From: Fimousia sp045616445
Lineage (GTDB): Bacteria > Bacillota > Clostridia > Lachnospirales > Lachnospiraceae
Reading direction: 5' to 3'
DNA length: 36,768 nucleotides
Assembly: GCA_045616445.1 (NCBI GenBank)
Contig: JAZLGR010000029.1
Coordinates: 1-36,768 of the forward strand
The number at the start of each line of letters is the position of its first letter. The stretch's first letter is position 1. This document shows, piece by piece, positions 7,721 to 16,572 of the stretch. The notes beneath the pieces are model-generated. The model ran no database searches and had not been told where the DNA came from. It saw nothing but the letters and a program-made list of their open reading frames with translations. Position numbers and translations under genes: made by a program.

Positions 7721-8077
7721 CTAGTACTCTTCTAATATTTTATTGGAAATCTCTTCGATCTCCTCTAATTTCTCAATCACTTCCTGCTGCTGCTCTAATG
7801 CAAGAATATCGCAGGCACAGTAATTGATACGGGCTACCATTTCCTTGGTTCGTAAAAACTTTTGAAGTAAATGAAGCTTGTCTTCATACCCTTCCAGAAT
7901 CTTGTTGCACCTGCGAATCATATCGTAGGCCGCCTGGCGGGTAATGTTATGATCGGATGCAATCTCTGTTGGAGACATATCGTTCTGAACATATTCGCTG
8001 TAGATTTCCTTCTGATGCTTCGTCAGAAGCTCACCGTAAAAATCATATAATAAAGCATGTTCTACAATTCTTTCCAT
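7721..8077 (-). CDS. ylxM: YlxM-family helix-turn-helix protein
   Basis: YlxM is a small protein encoded just upstream of ffh in most Firmicutes; work in streptococci links it to the SRP pathway, where it affects Ffh GTPase activity. The product is 118 residues with a sigma-70 region 4-like helix-turn-helix: LLTKHQKEIYSEYVQNDMS, then PTEIASDHNITRQAAYDMIRR. The rest is helical and charged. A longer frame opens at 8101, but the ATG at 8077 has AAAGGAG at 8084-8090, 6 nt upstream, so I take 8077 as the start. The promoter at 8121-8149 drives ylxM, ffh, rpsP and khpA together. Confidence 0.9.
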   Translation of the reverse strand: MERIVEHALLYDFYGELLTKHQKEIYSEYVQNDMSPTEIASDHNITRQAAYDMIRRCNKILEGYEDKLHLLQKFLRTKEMVARINYCACDILALEQQQEVIEKLEEIEEISNKILEEY

Positions 8078-8120
8078 CCAAATCTCCTTTGCGTAAAGCA
8101 TTTTCCCTTTACCGAAGTGT

Positions 8121-8149
8121 AGTATATCTCATATGAAATGCCTTGTCAA
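8121..8149 (-). promoter_or_regulatory. promoter of the ylxM-ffh-rpsP-khpA operon
   Basis: Minus strand: -35 TTGACA (8144-8149), 17-bp spacer, -10 TATACT (8121-8126). This is a near-consensus vegetative promoter with a short leader to the ylxM start at 8077. Confidence 0.88.
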
Positions 8150-8244
8150 GTATTTTTACTTAACAGCTTGCATTTCTTTTGATACATCGTCCCCTTTCCC
8201 CTTTTGCAAATACCCCCGCCACTTTCCACTTCCACGGCTCGCCC

Positions 8245-8273
8245 TTGACAGTACAAATCCCCTCTAGTAAAAT
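8245..8273 (+). promoter_or_regulatory. promoter of the CorC/CNNM gene
   Basis: -35 TTGACA (8245-8250), 17-bp spacer, -10 TAAAAT (8268-8273), about 40 bp ahead of the start codon. It is divergent from the ylxM promoter, about 95 bp away. Confidence 0.85.
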
Positions 8274-8313
8274 ATATGAAATATACAAATAATTATTAGG
8301 AGATGATGAACAC

Positions 8314-9573
8314 GTGGATTCGAGTACCTCGATTCAATTAGTATTTTTAATTCTGCTCCTGCTGCTTTCTTCCTTTTTCTCATCGGCAGAAACAGCATTA
8401 ACAACGGTCAACCGACATAAGCTTCGTGCGATCAAGGACGACGGGGATAAGCGTGCCGATACGGTACTAAAGTTAATTGACAACCCTGGGAAGCTTCTCA
8501 GCACCATCTTAATTGGTAATAACATTGTCAATCTTTCTGCCTCCTCCTTAGCAACCACCATCGCCATCAAATTATTGGGCAGTGTGGGAGCCGGGATCGC
8601 AACTGGTATTCTTACCATCCTAATCTTGATCTTCGGTGAGATTACTCCAAAAACCCTGGCAACGTTGAAAAGTGAGCAGCTGTCACTGAAAATTGCAAAT
8701 ATTATCTATATACTTACCATTGTGTTAACACCGGTAATCTTTATCGTGAACACGTTATCCAATGGACTTCTCATTCTGCTTAAGGTTGATCCGAACCAGA
8801 ATGGCCATTTTATGACCGAGCGTGAGTTTCTAACGATTGTAGATGTGAGCCATGAGGAAGGGGTCATTGAAGAGGAAGAGAAGGATATGATCAACAACGT
8901 GGTGGATTTTGGCGATTCCATGGCAAAGGATATTATGGTGCCACGAATCGACGCCACAGTCGTTCCTGTTTCTATCGGTTTAGAAGAGCTGAAGGAAACA
9001 TTTGCCGAGTGCCTCTACTCCAGAATTCCGGTTTACGAGGATCACAAGGAACATATTGTTGGAATTATCTATCTGAGGGACCTGTATCTCTATGAGATGA
9101 AACAGGATTCCGCTGACAAGTTCGATATCAGAGATGTGATGAGAGAGCCTTTCTTCACCTACGAGATGCGTAAAACTTCCATTCTGCTGGCGGAGATGCG
9201 TAAAAACTCCATCAGTTTCGCCATCATTCTAGATGAATACGGCGCCATGTCCGGACTTGTCACATTAGAAGACCTGGTGGAAGAAATTGTCGGACAGATT
9301 CGAGATGAATATGACGAAGAAGAGGCCCTGAGCCTGATCCAGGTGGGCGAGAAGGATTATATCGTGGATGGTGCCATGAAGTTAGATGACCTGAATGACT
9401 ACCTAAAGCTTGATTTAGAATCAGAAGATTATGATTCTGTGGGTGGTAAGATCATCGAGATTTTAGACCGCATTCCAAAGAAGGGCGCTGTGGCCGAATG
9501 CGATGTCTGCATCTTCCATGTCATCAGCATGGATCGTCACCGTGTGGACCGCGTTCAGATTACATTAAAGTAA
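8314..9573 (+). CDS. CNNM/CorC (hemolysin C) family membrane protein
   Basis: A 419-residue integral membrane protein of the CNNM/CorC group, linked to magnesium (and sometimes cobalt) efflux or homeostasis. The N-terminal DUF21 domain (about 1-160) has hydrophobic segments, including LVFLILLLLLSSFFSSAETA and the conserved GEITPKTLA. A pair of CBS domains follows (about 195-330; VPRIDATVVPV, YSRIPVYEDH, FAIILDEYGAMSGLVTLED). The C-terminal CorC_HlyC domain (about 340-419; YIVDGAMKLDDLN, YDSVGGKI) ends at DRVQITLK. The start is a GTG at 8314; AGGAG at 8298-8302 lies 11 nt upstream and no in-frame ATG is nearer. It is a single gene between its own promoter and a bidirectional terminator. Confidence 0.92.
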   Translation: MDSSTSIQLVFLILLLLLSSFFSSAETALTTVNRHKLRAIKDDGDKRADTVLKLIDNPGKLLSTILIGNNIVNLSASSLATTIAIKLLGSVGAGIATGILTILILIFGEITPKTLATLKSEQLSLKIANIIYILTIVLTPVIFIVNTLSNGLLILLKVDPNQNGHFMTEREFLTIVDVSHEEGVIEEEEKDMINNVVDFGDSMAKDIMVPRIDATVVPVSIGLEELKETFAECLYSRIPVYEDHKEHIVGIIYLRDLYLYEMKQDSADKFDIRDVMREPFFTYEMRKTSILLAEMRKNSISFAIILDEYGAMSGLVTLEDLVEEIVGQIRDEYDEEEALSLIQVGEKDYIVDGAMKLDDLNDYLKLDLESEDYDSVGGKIIEILDRIPKKGAVAECDVCIFHVISMDRHRVDRVQITLK

Positions 9574-9593
9574 AAGAATACATGAAAAGAAAA

Positions 9594-9624
9594 AAGAGTT
9601 CTGCAATTAATCTGCAGAACTCTT
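9594..9624. terminator. bidirectional terminator
   Basis: Perfect 12-bp stem AAGAGTTCTGCA / TGCAGAACTCTT with a 7-nt loop. It is followed by ATTTTATATT on the plus strand and by TTTTCTTTTCATG on the minus strand, so it serves both the CorC gene and the converging SH3-domain gene. Confidence 0.88.
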
Positions 9625-9650
9625 ATTTTATATTCATTTAAGATTTTATA

Positions 9651-10262
9651 TTATTGTGCCTGTACAAGATACTGTTCTTTGATATAGCCAACTCTGTTTC
9701 GATATGCCACGCGGTAGTAACCATCACGGGCAGCTTCTAACACTCGCACACGGGCTCCATAGTAAGCTTTGCCTTTTACTTTGGACTGGGTGTTGCGCTT
9801 GCTGAATAAGCTGACATACTCTGCACAGTTCGCAACCGTATAAATTGGGAAATCTTCCTTCAGCTGATTCTTCACTTCATCGCTTGCAGCTTCGTCAATC
9901 TTGAGCAGATACATCCCCTGAACAAATCCAACCTTTTCATTATATTTAATTTTATAAAAACCACGGTTTGATTTTGAAACGATCTTTACTGGAGATTTAT
10001 TCGGAATCACCTTGATAACCTTGGCATAGTTTGATGCTTCCTGTCTCATCGGAAGTCCATGGGCACCGCCATAAGTATAGTAGGTACCCTCCTTGGAATC
10101 ACCAAAATCTCTGACAACCTCCCTCACCACACTGTTCTCCGGTGTGGCTGAGGAAAGCATAACTGCAAGGAAATATCCGCCGAATAATACGGTAAAGAAG
10201 ACGATTACAAACATGGTGAACCAGCCTAAGAAGGCACGGAATTTCATCCATTCATACTTCAT
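9651..10262 (-). CDS. membrane-anchored protein with two bacterial SH3 domains
   Basis: A 203-residue protein with one N-terminal membrane segment (about 10-35, LGWFTMFVIVFFTVLFGGYF) and an outward-facing remainder. Two SH3b-like repeats follow: residues 66-120 (GLPMRQEASNYAKVIKVIP, then GFYKIKYNEKVGFVQGMYL) and about 140-203 (the same pattern, ending GYYRVAYRNRVGYIKEQYL). Such domains usually bind peptidoglycan, so a role at the cell wall is likely, but there is no catalytic domain. It begins 42 bp after purL on the same strand and may be read from the purL transcript; no promoter is obvious in the gap. Confidence 0.75.
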   Translation of the reverse strand: MKYEWMKFRAFLGWFTMFVIVFFTVLFGGYFLAVMLSSATPENSVVREVVRDFGDSKEGTYYTYGGAHGLPMRQEASNYAKVIKVIPNKSPVKIVSKSNRGFYKIKYNEKVGFVQGMYLLKIDEAASDEVKNQLKEDFPIYTVANCAEYVSLFSKRNTQSKVKGKAYYGARVRVLEAARDGYYRVAYRNRVGYIKEQYLVQAQ

Positions 10263-10304
10263 AACATCATCCTGCCTGTAAATTCTGAATCATGATCGGA
10301 ATCA

Positions 10305-13300
10305 TTATTTGAAGTAGTTTACACCAGATTCGAATAATTTCTGATCTTTGTTACCTTCGATGTTGATTGCTACAGAATCGCCGATACGTTCGGAGTGACC
10401 CATCTTACCAAGTACACGTCCATCTGGGCTTAAGATACCTTCGATTGCGTAGTAGGAACCGTTAGGGTTGAATGCAACATCCATAGTTGGGTTACCATCT
10501 ACGTCAACGTACTGGGTAGCAACCTGTCCGTTGGCAAAGAGTTTTTCGATTACTTCATCGTTCGCTACGAAACGACCTTCACCATGGGATACAGGGATAG
10601 AGAATACGTCGCCAACAGTTGTGCCTGCTAACCATGGAGAGTTGTTAGTAACTACTTTTGTATATGCCATCTGAGAGATATGACGGCCGATGCTGTTCAT
10701 GGTAAGTGTTGGAGCATCTGCTGTCTGTTCTAAGATCTCACCATTTGGAACTAAACCGAGCTTGATCAGTGCCTGGAAACCATTACAGATACCAAGTGCA
10801 AGACCATCTCTGTTATTTAATAAATCCATAACTGCTTCTTTTAATTTTGCATTACGGAAAGCAGTTGCGAAGAACTTAGCAGAACCTTCTGGTTCATCAC
10901 CAGCGGAGAAACCACCTGGGAACATGATGATCTGGGATTCTTTGATTACTTTTTCGAATTCATCTACAGATTCACGGATACCCTGTGCGTCTAAGTTTCT
11001 GAAAATTCTTGTTTCTACTTCTGCGCCAGCACGTTCGAATGCTTTTGCAGAATCGTATTCACAGTTTGTACCAGGGAATACAGGAATGAATACTTTAGGT
11101 TTTGCAATCTTATGTTTTGCAACATAAAGTGTACCTTTATTGTACATTGGAGTAGCAATTTCCTGTTCTCCATCCTTTGTCTTAGTTGTATAAACGCTTT
11201 CTAAGCGGCCTGTCCATGCTGCTAAAACGTCTTCTAATGGAACAATACTGTCTGTAAATACAAATTCCTGTTTTCTTGTAACTGTACCAATTAATAATGC
11301 TGGCATAGTCAGTTCTTTGATTGCATGCATATCCATCTCAATGATGAGTGCACCATAATCTTTTTCTAATAAATCCTGGATGCTGATTTCATCATCAAAA
11401 CGAACACCAAATTTATTACCAAGTGCCATCTTCACACATGCTTCTAATGCTCCACCATAACCTACAGCGTATGCTGACTTAATCTTGCCTGCCTGCATTA
11501 ATTTATGAACTTTACCATAAATCTTCTTTGTACCTTCATAATCTGGTAAACCATACTGGTCTTTAGGAATACAGATACGAAGAAGCTTGTTGCCGCGACC
11601 TTTTAATTCTGGAGTGATTACTTCACCTGCTTTGGATACATTCACAGCAAAGGAAACTAATGTTGGTGGTACATCGATTTCGTTAAATGTACCGGACATG
11701 GAGTCTTTACCACCGATGGATGGAAGACCGAATCCGATCTGAGCTGCATAAGCACCAAGTAAAGCTGCTACAGGCTGACCCCAGCGTTTTGGATCTTCCT
11801 GAAGACGTTTGAAGTATTCCTGATATGTGAAACGGATTGTCTCGAAGTCACCACCTGCTGCAACAATCTTAGCAACAGACTGAACAACTGCGTAAACTGC
11901 ACCATGGTATGGGCTCCAGGAAGAGAGATATGGATCATAACCATAACTCATCATTGTAACTGTATCGCATTTGCCCTTTAATACTGGTAATTTTGCGATC
12001 ATTGTCTGGATTGGTGTTAACTGATATTTACCACCGTAAGGCATGGTTACTGTACCTGCACCGATGGAGCTGTCGAACATTTCAACAAGACCCTTCTTGG
12101 AACATACGTTAAGGTCGCTCATAACAGAAAGGATTGTCTCTCTGAAGTTGTCCTTTACATCAATCTTGTCTAAATATTTGTCATTGTAATCTGGCATCTC
12201 AACAACTGCTGTTGTTTCCTGATGTGCACCGTTAGTGTCAAGGAATGCTCTGGATAAGTTAACGATATCCTTGCCTCTCCAGTTTAATACAAGTCTTGGT
12301 TCCTCTGTTACAACTGCAACTGGAACTGCTTCTAAGTTTTCTTCTGCAGAGTATGCTAAGAACTGATCAACATCCTTAGGATCTACTACTACTGCCATAC
12401 GTTCCTGAGATTCAGAAATCGCAAGTTCTGTACCGTCAAGACCTGCATATTTCTTAGGAACTTTATCTAAATCAACAACTAAGCCGTCTGCTAATTCACC
12501 GATTGCTACGGATACACCGCCTGCACCGAAGTCATTACATTTTTTAATTAAGCGGCTTACTTCTTCTCTTCTGAATAAACGCTGAATCTTGCGTTCTGTA
12601 GGTGGGTTACCCTTCTGAACTTCCGCACCACAAGTATCGATGGATTCTACAGTATGTGCTTTGGAAGAACCTGTTGCACCACCACAGCCATCACGTCCTG
12701 TACGTCCGCCAAGTAAGATGATGATATCGCCTGGATCGGAAGTTTCACGAATAACGTTCTTTCTTGGAGCGGCGCCCATAACAGCACCGATTTCAAGACG
12801 TTTTGCAACATAGTTTGGATGATAGATTTCGTCTACTAAACCAGTCGCAAGACCAATCTGGTTACCATAGGAGCTGTAACCATGTGCAGCGCCTGTAACG
12901 ATCTTACGCTGAGGTAATTTACCTTCTAATGTATCTTTTAAGGAAACAGTTGGGTCGGAAGCACCTGTTACACGCATAGCCTGGTATACATAGGAACGTC
13001 CGGACAGTGGGTCACGGATCGCGCCGCCAAGACAGGTAGCAGCACCACCAAATGGTTCGATTTCTGTTGGATGGTTGTGAGTTTCATTCTTGAAGGAAAC
13101 TAACCATTCTTCTGTTTCTCCGTCGATTTCAACTGGTACTACGATACTACATGCGTTGATTTCTTCGGATTCTTCCTGATCCTGTAAAAATCCGTCTTTC
13201 TTCAGACGTTTCATCGCCATTAATGCCATGTCCATGAGACATACAAACTTGTCATCACGGTTTTTGTAAAGATCATCGAAATCTGCTAAATATCTCTTAT

Positions 13301-14057
13301 ATGCACTTTCGATTGGCACACGGTAGTAACCATCTTCAAACTGAATATCTGTTAATTCAGTGGAGAAAGTGGTATGACGACAGTGGTCGGACCAGTATGT
13401 GTCTAACACACGAATTTCTGTCATGGATGGATCACGTTTTTCTTCTCCGCGGAAGTAATTCTGAATATGAAGGAAATCCTTGAATGTCATAGCAAGACCG
13501 AAGGAATCGTATAATTCTTTTAATGGAGCTTCTTCCATCGCTGTGAATCCTTCAATGATCTTAACGTCTTCTGGTTCGTCAAATGCCTGTACTAAAGTTT
13601 CAGGTTTTACTTCATCTGTTTCTCTGGAGTCAACTGGGTTGATACAGAATCCCTTGATCTGATTCAGCTGATCTGCATCAATGTCACCTGCAATTACATA
13701 AGTAGTTGCGGAGCGGATGATTGGTTCTTCATCTTCTTTTAATAATTTTACACACTGTTCAGCAGAGTCTGCTCTCTGGTCGAACTGTCCAGGTAAGAAT
13801 TCTACGGAAAATACCTGTTCGTCTGCTGCGAGTGGGAATGTCTCTTCATATAAATCATCTACTGGTGCTTCGGAAAAGATTGTTCTTAAAGATTTCTGAT
13901 ATGTGTCTTCAGAAATATTCTCGATGTCATAACGAATCAGAACTCGAACACCTGTAATATCAAATTCCAAATAGCTTTTTACTTCTTCAAAAAGTTCTTT
14001 GGCTTTTACTGCATATGCTGGTTTTTTCTCAACATAAAGTCTTCTAACGTTGCTCAT
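10305..14057 (-). CDS. purL: phosphoribosylformylglycinamidine synthase, single-chain PurL
   Basis: Fourth step of de novo purine synthesis: FGAR + glutamine + ATP to FGAM. The 1250-residue chain joins what B. subtilis makes as PurS, PurL and PurQ. After an N-terminal PurS-like part come two AIRS-related synthetase halves, with HNHPTEIEPFGGAATC, RTGRDGCGGATGSS and GGKDSMSGTFNEIDVPPTL. A class I glutaminase domain fills the last 260 residues, with FPGTNCEYDS, GGFSAGDEPEGSAKFF, the nucleophile Cys1091 in GICNGFQAL, and SHGEGRFV. All domains look intact. GGAGG precedes the ATG. No other purine gene is nearby. Codon use on the sense strand (GAA, GTA, TCT) suggests strong expression. A promoter is proposed at 14092-14120. 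Confidence 0.96.
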   Translation of the reverse strand: MSNVRRLYVEKKPAYAVKAKELFEEVKSYLEFDITGVRVLIRYDIENISEDTYQKSLRTIFSEAPVDDLYEETFPLAADEQVFSVEFLPGQFDQRADSAEQCVKLLKEDEEPIIRSATTYVIAGDIDADQLNQIKGFCINPVDSRETDEVKPETLVQAFDEPEDVKIIEGFTAMEEAPLKELYDSFGLAMTFKDFLHIQNYFRGEEKRDPSMTEIRVLDTYWSDHCRHTTFSTELTDIQFEDGYYRVPIESAYKRYLADFDDLYKNRDDKFVCLMDMALMAMKRLKKDGFLQDQEESEEINACSIVVPVEIDGETEEWLVSFKNETHNHPTEIEPFGGAATCLGGAIRDPLSGRSYVYQAMRVTGASDPTVSLKDTLEGKLPQRKIVTGAAHGYSSYGNQIGLATGLVDEIYHPNYVAKRLEIGAVMGAAPRKNVIRETSDPGDIIILLGGRTGRDGCGGATGSSKAHTVESIDTCGAEVQKGNPPTERKIQRLFRREEVSRLIKKCNDFGAGGVSVAIGELADGLVVDLDKVPKKYAGLDGTELAISESQERMAVVVDPKDVDQFLAYSAEENLEAVPVAVVTEEPRLVLNWRGKDIVNLSRAFLDTNGAHQETTAVVEMPDYNDKYLDKIDVKDNFRETILSVMSDLNVCSKKGLVEMFDSSIGAGTVTMPYGGKYQLTPIQTMIAKLPVLKGKCDTVTMMSYGYDPYLSSWSPYHGAVYAVVQSVAKIVAAGGDFETIRFTYQEYFKRLQEDPKRWGQPVAALLGAYAAQIGFGLPSIGGKDSMSGTFNEIDVPPTLVSFAVNVSKAGEVITPELKGRGNKLLRICIPKDQYGLPDYEGTKKIYGKVHKLMQAGKIKSAYAVGYGGALEACVKMALGNKFGVRFDDEISIQDLLEKDYGALIIEMDMHAIKELTMPALLIGTVTRKQEFVFTDSIVPLEDVLAAWTGRLESVYTTKTKDGEQEIATPMYNKGTLYVAKHKIAKPKVFIPVFPGTNCEYDSAKAFERAGAEVETRIFRNLDAQGIRESVDEFEKVIKESQIIMFPGGFSAGDEPEGSAKFFATAFRNAKLKEAVMDLLNNRDGLALGICNGFQALIKLGLVPNGEILEQTADAPTLTMNSIGRHISQMAYTKVVTNNSPWLAGTTVGDVFSIPVSHGEGRFVANDEVIEKLFANGQVATQYVDVDGNPTMDVAFNPNGSYYAIEGILSPDGRVLGKMGHSERIGDSVAINIEGNKDQKLFESGVNYFK

Positions 14058-14091
14058 GATTACCTCCGTCTTATATGTCCTTAATATATCT

Positions 14092-14120
14092 ATTTTAGCA
14101 TAGAAAAATTATTCATGCAA
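14092..14120 (-). promoter_or_regulatory. possible purL promoter
   Basis: Minus strand: extended -10 TGCTAAAAT (TAAAAT at 14092-14097), 17-bp spacer and a weak -35 TTGCAT (14115-14120), which sits in the last codons of the gene before it. The leader is only about 30 nt, too short for a purine riboswitch. Confidence 0.45.
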
Positions 14121-15065
14121 TTTTTTAATAATCCTAAATGCAATGGAATTCTCCATGACCATTGGCTTCTGGCTGGCGTAGAAGAGTATGCCATCCGTCG
14201 GTGCATAGATCCTGGAAATTACATTTCCATGGTAGGGGTCAATGATTTCGGCGAGTGGACATCCTCGATCGACTTCGTCCCCGATTTTTGCAAGCACACG
14301 GATAAATCCTGCATCTGGTGATTTCACTGGAAACAGTTCATCCTCCATCAATATACTTGCGATGTAGCCATTGTGGCAGTTGTATTTGATGATTCCCATT
14401 CTGGTGAGGAAACGAAGCACAGAAGACACTGCCTGTCTGGCCGCCTTGTCATCCACCTTATCGGTGCTTGATGTATACACGGAAAAGCTTTCCGTTCCCA
14501 GCTCCTGCCAGTTATAATTCAATGTCTTGTGGTCAAAGGATCGCTTCTCTCCAATCATGACATAGGGAAGTCCGAATAAAGTTGCAAGACCGGCACTATT
14601 CTGGCCGTTGTGCATCATACGCACATGCGGGAGAAATTCTCCTTCTAAATAGGAAGAAGGAAAATGTATCCCATAGCGGAAGCCCTTCACCGCCTCCATC
14701 ACACTGGCTGCGATTCGGCTGGTCGGTTCTCCCTGATGGTTGCCGGGAAACTGTCGATTGATGTCTGTATTGTCCGATGTCCACAGACGGCTGCCTGAGT
14801 TCATGGAAATATTATTGACCGATGGAATGATGAGAATCTCCTGATTCCAGGAAATGGCTCCTGATTCCTCTAAATGTTTCAACCGGTCCATCAAAAGAGA
14901 TGCAATATAAAGCTGCTGATATTCATTGCCTCGCATGGCACCAACAATACATGCAGCCTTCTCGACTGGTTCCTTCTCGTTCTTTCTGCCAAAGAAATGA
15001 TACCCGCTGATCTTAAACTGGGAACGAAATCCGGTGTCCATGTCAAAAATGATTTCTTTTCTCAA
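14109..15065 (-). CDS. AstE/AspA (M14-like) family protein, second of a pair
   Basis: A 318-residue protein related to succinylglutamate desuccinylase/aspartoacylase, zinc carboxypeptidase-fold amidohydrolases. The family usually has a HGNE motif giving two zinc ligands. Here the place reads AMRGNEYQQL, so the histidine is Arg45 while Glu48 remains. The downstream histidine is kept (GIHFPSS, His134), and the C-terminal beta-barrel-like domain (about 240-318; FIRVLAKIGDEVDRGCPLAEI) is normal for the family. The start is TTG at 15065, directly abutting the stop of the preceding gene; AGGAGG lies 8 nt upstream. Tandem arrangement suggests the two products work together, perhaps as a heteromer. 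The substrate is unknown, and loss of activity is possible. Confidence 0.75.
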   Translation of the reverse strand: MRKEIIFDMDTGFRSQFKISGYHFFGRKNEKEPVEKAACIVGAMRGNEYQQLYIASLLMDRLKHLEESGAISWNQEILIIPSVNNISMNSGSRLWTSDNTDINRQFPGNHQGEPTSRIAASVMEAVKGFRYGIHFPSSYLEGEFLPHVRMMHNGQNSAGLATLFGLPYVMIGEKRSFDHKTLNYNWQELGTESFSVYTSSTDKVDDKAARQAVSSVLRFLTRMGIIKYNCHNGYIASILMEDELFPVKSPDAGFIRVLAKIGDEVDRGCPLAEIIDPYHGNVISRIYAPTDGILFYASQKPMVMENSIAFRIIKKLHE

Positions 15066-16007
15066 TTAGGATTCCTCCTTTCTTTCCCAGATGCGGGCAA
15101 CCTGTGTGCCTTCCACAACTGCCGGATGCTCGCGAAGAGTCATAATCCGCCCGTCAACCGTTGCGGTGATCTCCTCCTCGACGGATCCAAAAATCGGCTT
15201 GATGATCTTGCCGATCAAATCCCCTTTTTTTACTTCCTCATATAAGTGACGATAAGTAACAAATAGTCCACTGCTTTCACTGTTCAGATAACAGATTTCG
15301 TCATCGTGGACAACGACTGCCTTCCTTGGTTCAATGGTTTCTCCAGTCCAGATCCCCAGTTCTTTCATCAGGCAGAAAATACCTTCGATTACCTGTTCAC
15401 AGTAATTATACTTAATGCGGAATGCGGTGCCGGATTCGGTTACCACGGTCGGTACCCCGATCTGATTCAGTGCATAGGCAAGACTTCCTTCGTCCACCAT
15501 GTTACAAGGGTGTACCCAGATCAGATCCATATTCAGACATTTACATCGTTCAATTGTAGCTGCTGAAACCTCTTCCCCCACTCTGATCTGCGGAAGCTCT
15601 TTTAAGAATACGTTACTGGAATGAACATCGATACAAAAATCTGCACCTTTGATATCTTCAATCAGTTTGGCTGCTGTATATTCTGGAAGATTCCCATCTA
15701 AGGAGCCTGGGAATATCGTATTAAAATCCTGTTCAAAGACCGGAATATCTCGGGTTCTCGAATCTAATCCCAGTGGATTGATGGCAGGATACACATCCAC
15801 AATTCCCTGAAGATGCTCATAGTTTTGCTTCACTCTTCGAATAATCTCCGCGCAGATGTACTGTCCTCCAAGCTCATCTCCGTAAATCCCGGACACGATA
15901 CACAGTCTTCTTTCTTTTCCAGTGATCTCATTGGGAGATAACTGATTCTTCTTGATTTGTAATTCTTCTTTGATCGGCAGCTGAACCGATACAATTGTTT
16001 CTATCAT
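15066..16007 (-). CDS. AstE/AspA (M14-like) family protein, first of a pair
   Basis: A 313-residue paralogue of the next gene. The usual zinc motif HGxE is GIYGDELGGQY here: the histidine is Tyr42 and Glu45 remains. The later ligand His129 (CIDVHSSNVF) and a glutamate at the expected catalytic place (Glu191, VVTESGTAFR) are present. An Arg-rich substrate-binding stretch (LDSRTRDIPVFEQDFNTIFP) is also kept. The C-terminal domain (about 225-313; KKGDLIGKIIKPIFGS) resembles the family's beta domain. There is no signal peptide. It has its own promoter (16047-16075), divergent from the DUF1292 gene. I infer a deacylase- or carboxypeptidase-like role, but the changed ligand makes the metal site uncertain. 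Confidence 0.75.
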   Translation of the reverse strand: MIETIVSVQLPIKEELQIKKNQLSPNEITGKERRLCIVSGIYGDELGGQYICAEIIRRVKQNYEHLQGIVDVYPAINPLGLDSRTRDIPVFEQDFNTIFPGSLDGNLPEYTAAKLIEDIKGADFCIDVHSSNVFLKELPQIRVGEEVSAATIERCKCLNMDLIWVHPCNMVDEGSLAYALNQIGVPTVVTESGTAFRIKYNYCEQVIEGIFCLMKELGIWTGETIEPRKAVVVHDDEICYLNSESSGLFVTYRHLYEEVKKGDLIGKIIKPIFGSVEEEITATVDGRIMTLREHPAVVEGTQVARIWERKEES

Positions 16008-16046
16008 ATATACACACTTTCTGATTTTTGACCTGTAATCACACTC

Positions 16047-16075
16047 TTTATATCATACTTGATTTTGGGTGTCAA
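16047..16075 (-). promoter_or_regulatory. promoter of the AstE-like gene pair
   Basis: Minus strand: -35 TTGACA (16070-16075), 17-bp spacer, -10 TATAAA (16047-16052). It physically overlaps the divergent promoter at 16059-16087. Confidence 0.8.
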
Positions 16076-16087
16076 TTCTAGTATATT
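16059..16087 (+). promoter_or_regulatory. promoter of the DUF1292 gene
   Basis: -35 TTGATT (16059-16064), 17-bp spacer, -10 TATATT (16082-16087). The ribosome binding site GAGGTG (16115-16120) is 5 nt before the ATG at 16126. Because it overlaps the opposite promoter, the two should compete for RNA polymerase. Confidence 0.6.
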
Positions 16088-16125
16088 TATTTTAACAATG
16101 AAGAGAATTTTATTGAGGTGACAAG

Positions 16126-16494
16126 ATGAACGAATTTGAACATGAAGAATTATATGATATGGAAGATTTAGAAGCGATGTTTGCACAGGAAGCCATCATT
16201 AACTTAGTATTAGAAGATGACACACAGATGCAGTGTATCATTCTTGCTCAGTTCCAGCTTCCAGAAGAGAATGACATTTACAATGGTTTATATATCGCGC
16301 TTCTTCCAATTGAAGATGAAGACGAAGACTCCGATGAAGCAGATGTTTTGGTTTACCGTTATTCCGAAGATGAAGAAGGCGGCATGCTTCTCGAAAACAT
16401 CGAAAGCGATGAAGAATATGCTTTAGTTTCCATGGCTTATGAAGAAATCATGAAGGAAATGGCATTAGAAGAATACGCTGACGAAGAAGAATAA
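16126..16494 (+). CDS. DUF1292 domain protein
   Basis: A very acidic 122-residue protein. It has the DUF1292 pattern: NLVLEDDTQMQCIILAQFQL, then NGLYIALLPIEDEDED, DVLVYRYSEDEEGGMLLENI and a final EEYALVSMAYEEIM segment. Such proteins are common in Clostridia and Bacilli (YrzB-like), often beside the yrrK/ruvX genes; their role is not known. Here the gene stands alone, with its own promoter and a strong terminator 24 bp after the stop. There is no membrane segment or signal peptide. Confidence 0.88.
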   Translation: MNEFEHEELYDMEDLEAMFAQEAIINLVLEDDTQMQCIILAQFQLPEENDIYNGLYIALLPIEDEDEDSDEADVLVYRYSEDEEGGMLLENIESDEEYALVSMAYEEIMKEMALEEYADEEE

Positions 16495-16517
16495 TCAGAA
16501 TAAGAACAACAAGTAAG

Positions 16518-16551
16518 AAAGGGAGACCGCATCAATGACGGTCTCCCTTTT
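16518..16551. terminator. bidirectional terminator
   Basis: Perfect 12-bp stem AAAGGGAGACCG / CGGTCTCCCTTT with a 9-nt loop, followed by a run of T on the plus strand and by TTTCTTACTTG on the minus strand. It ends the DUF1292 gene and probably the converging hydF operon. Confidence 0.88.
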
Positions 16552-16572
16552 ACGTTATATAATTCTATTGCC

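Noticed and set aside
7387..7827. 146-codon plus-strand frame across ffh/ylxM
   Set aside because: It is a shadow of the well-conserved minus-strand genes.
14058..14108. Purine riboswitch before purL
   Set aside because: Only 51 bp separate the genes and the proposed leader is about 30 nt, far too short for an aptamer.
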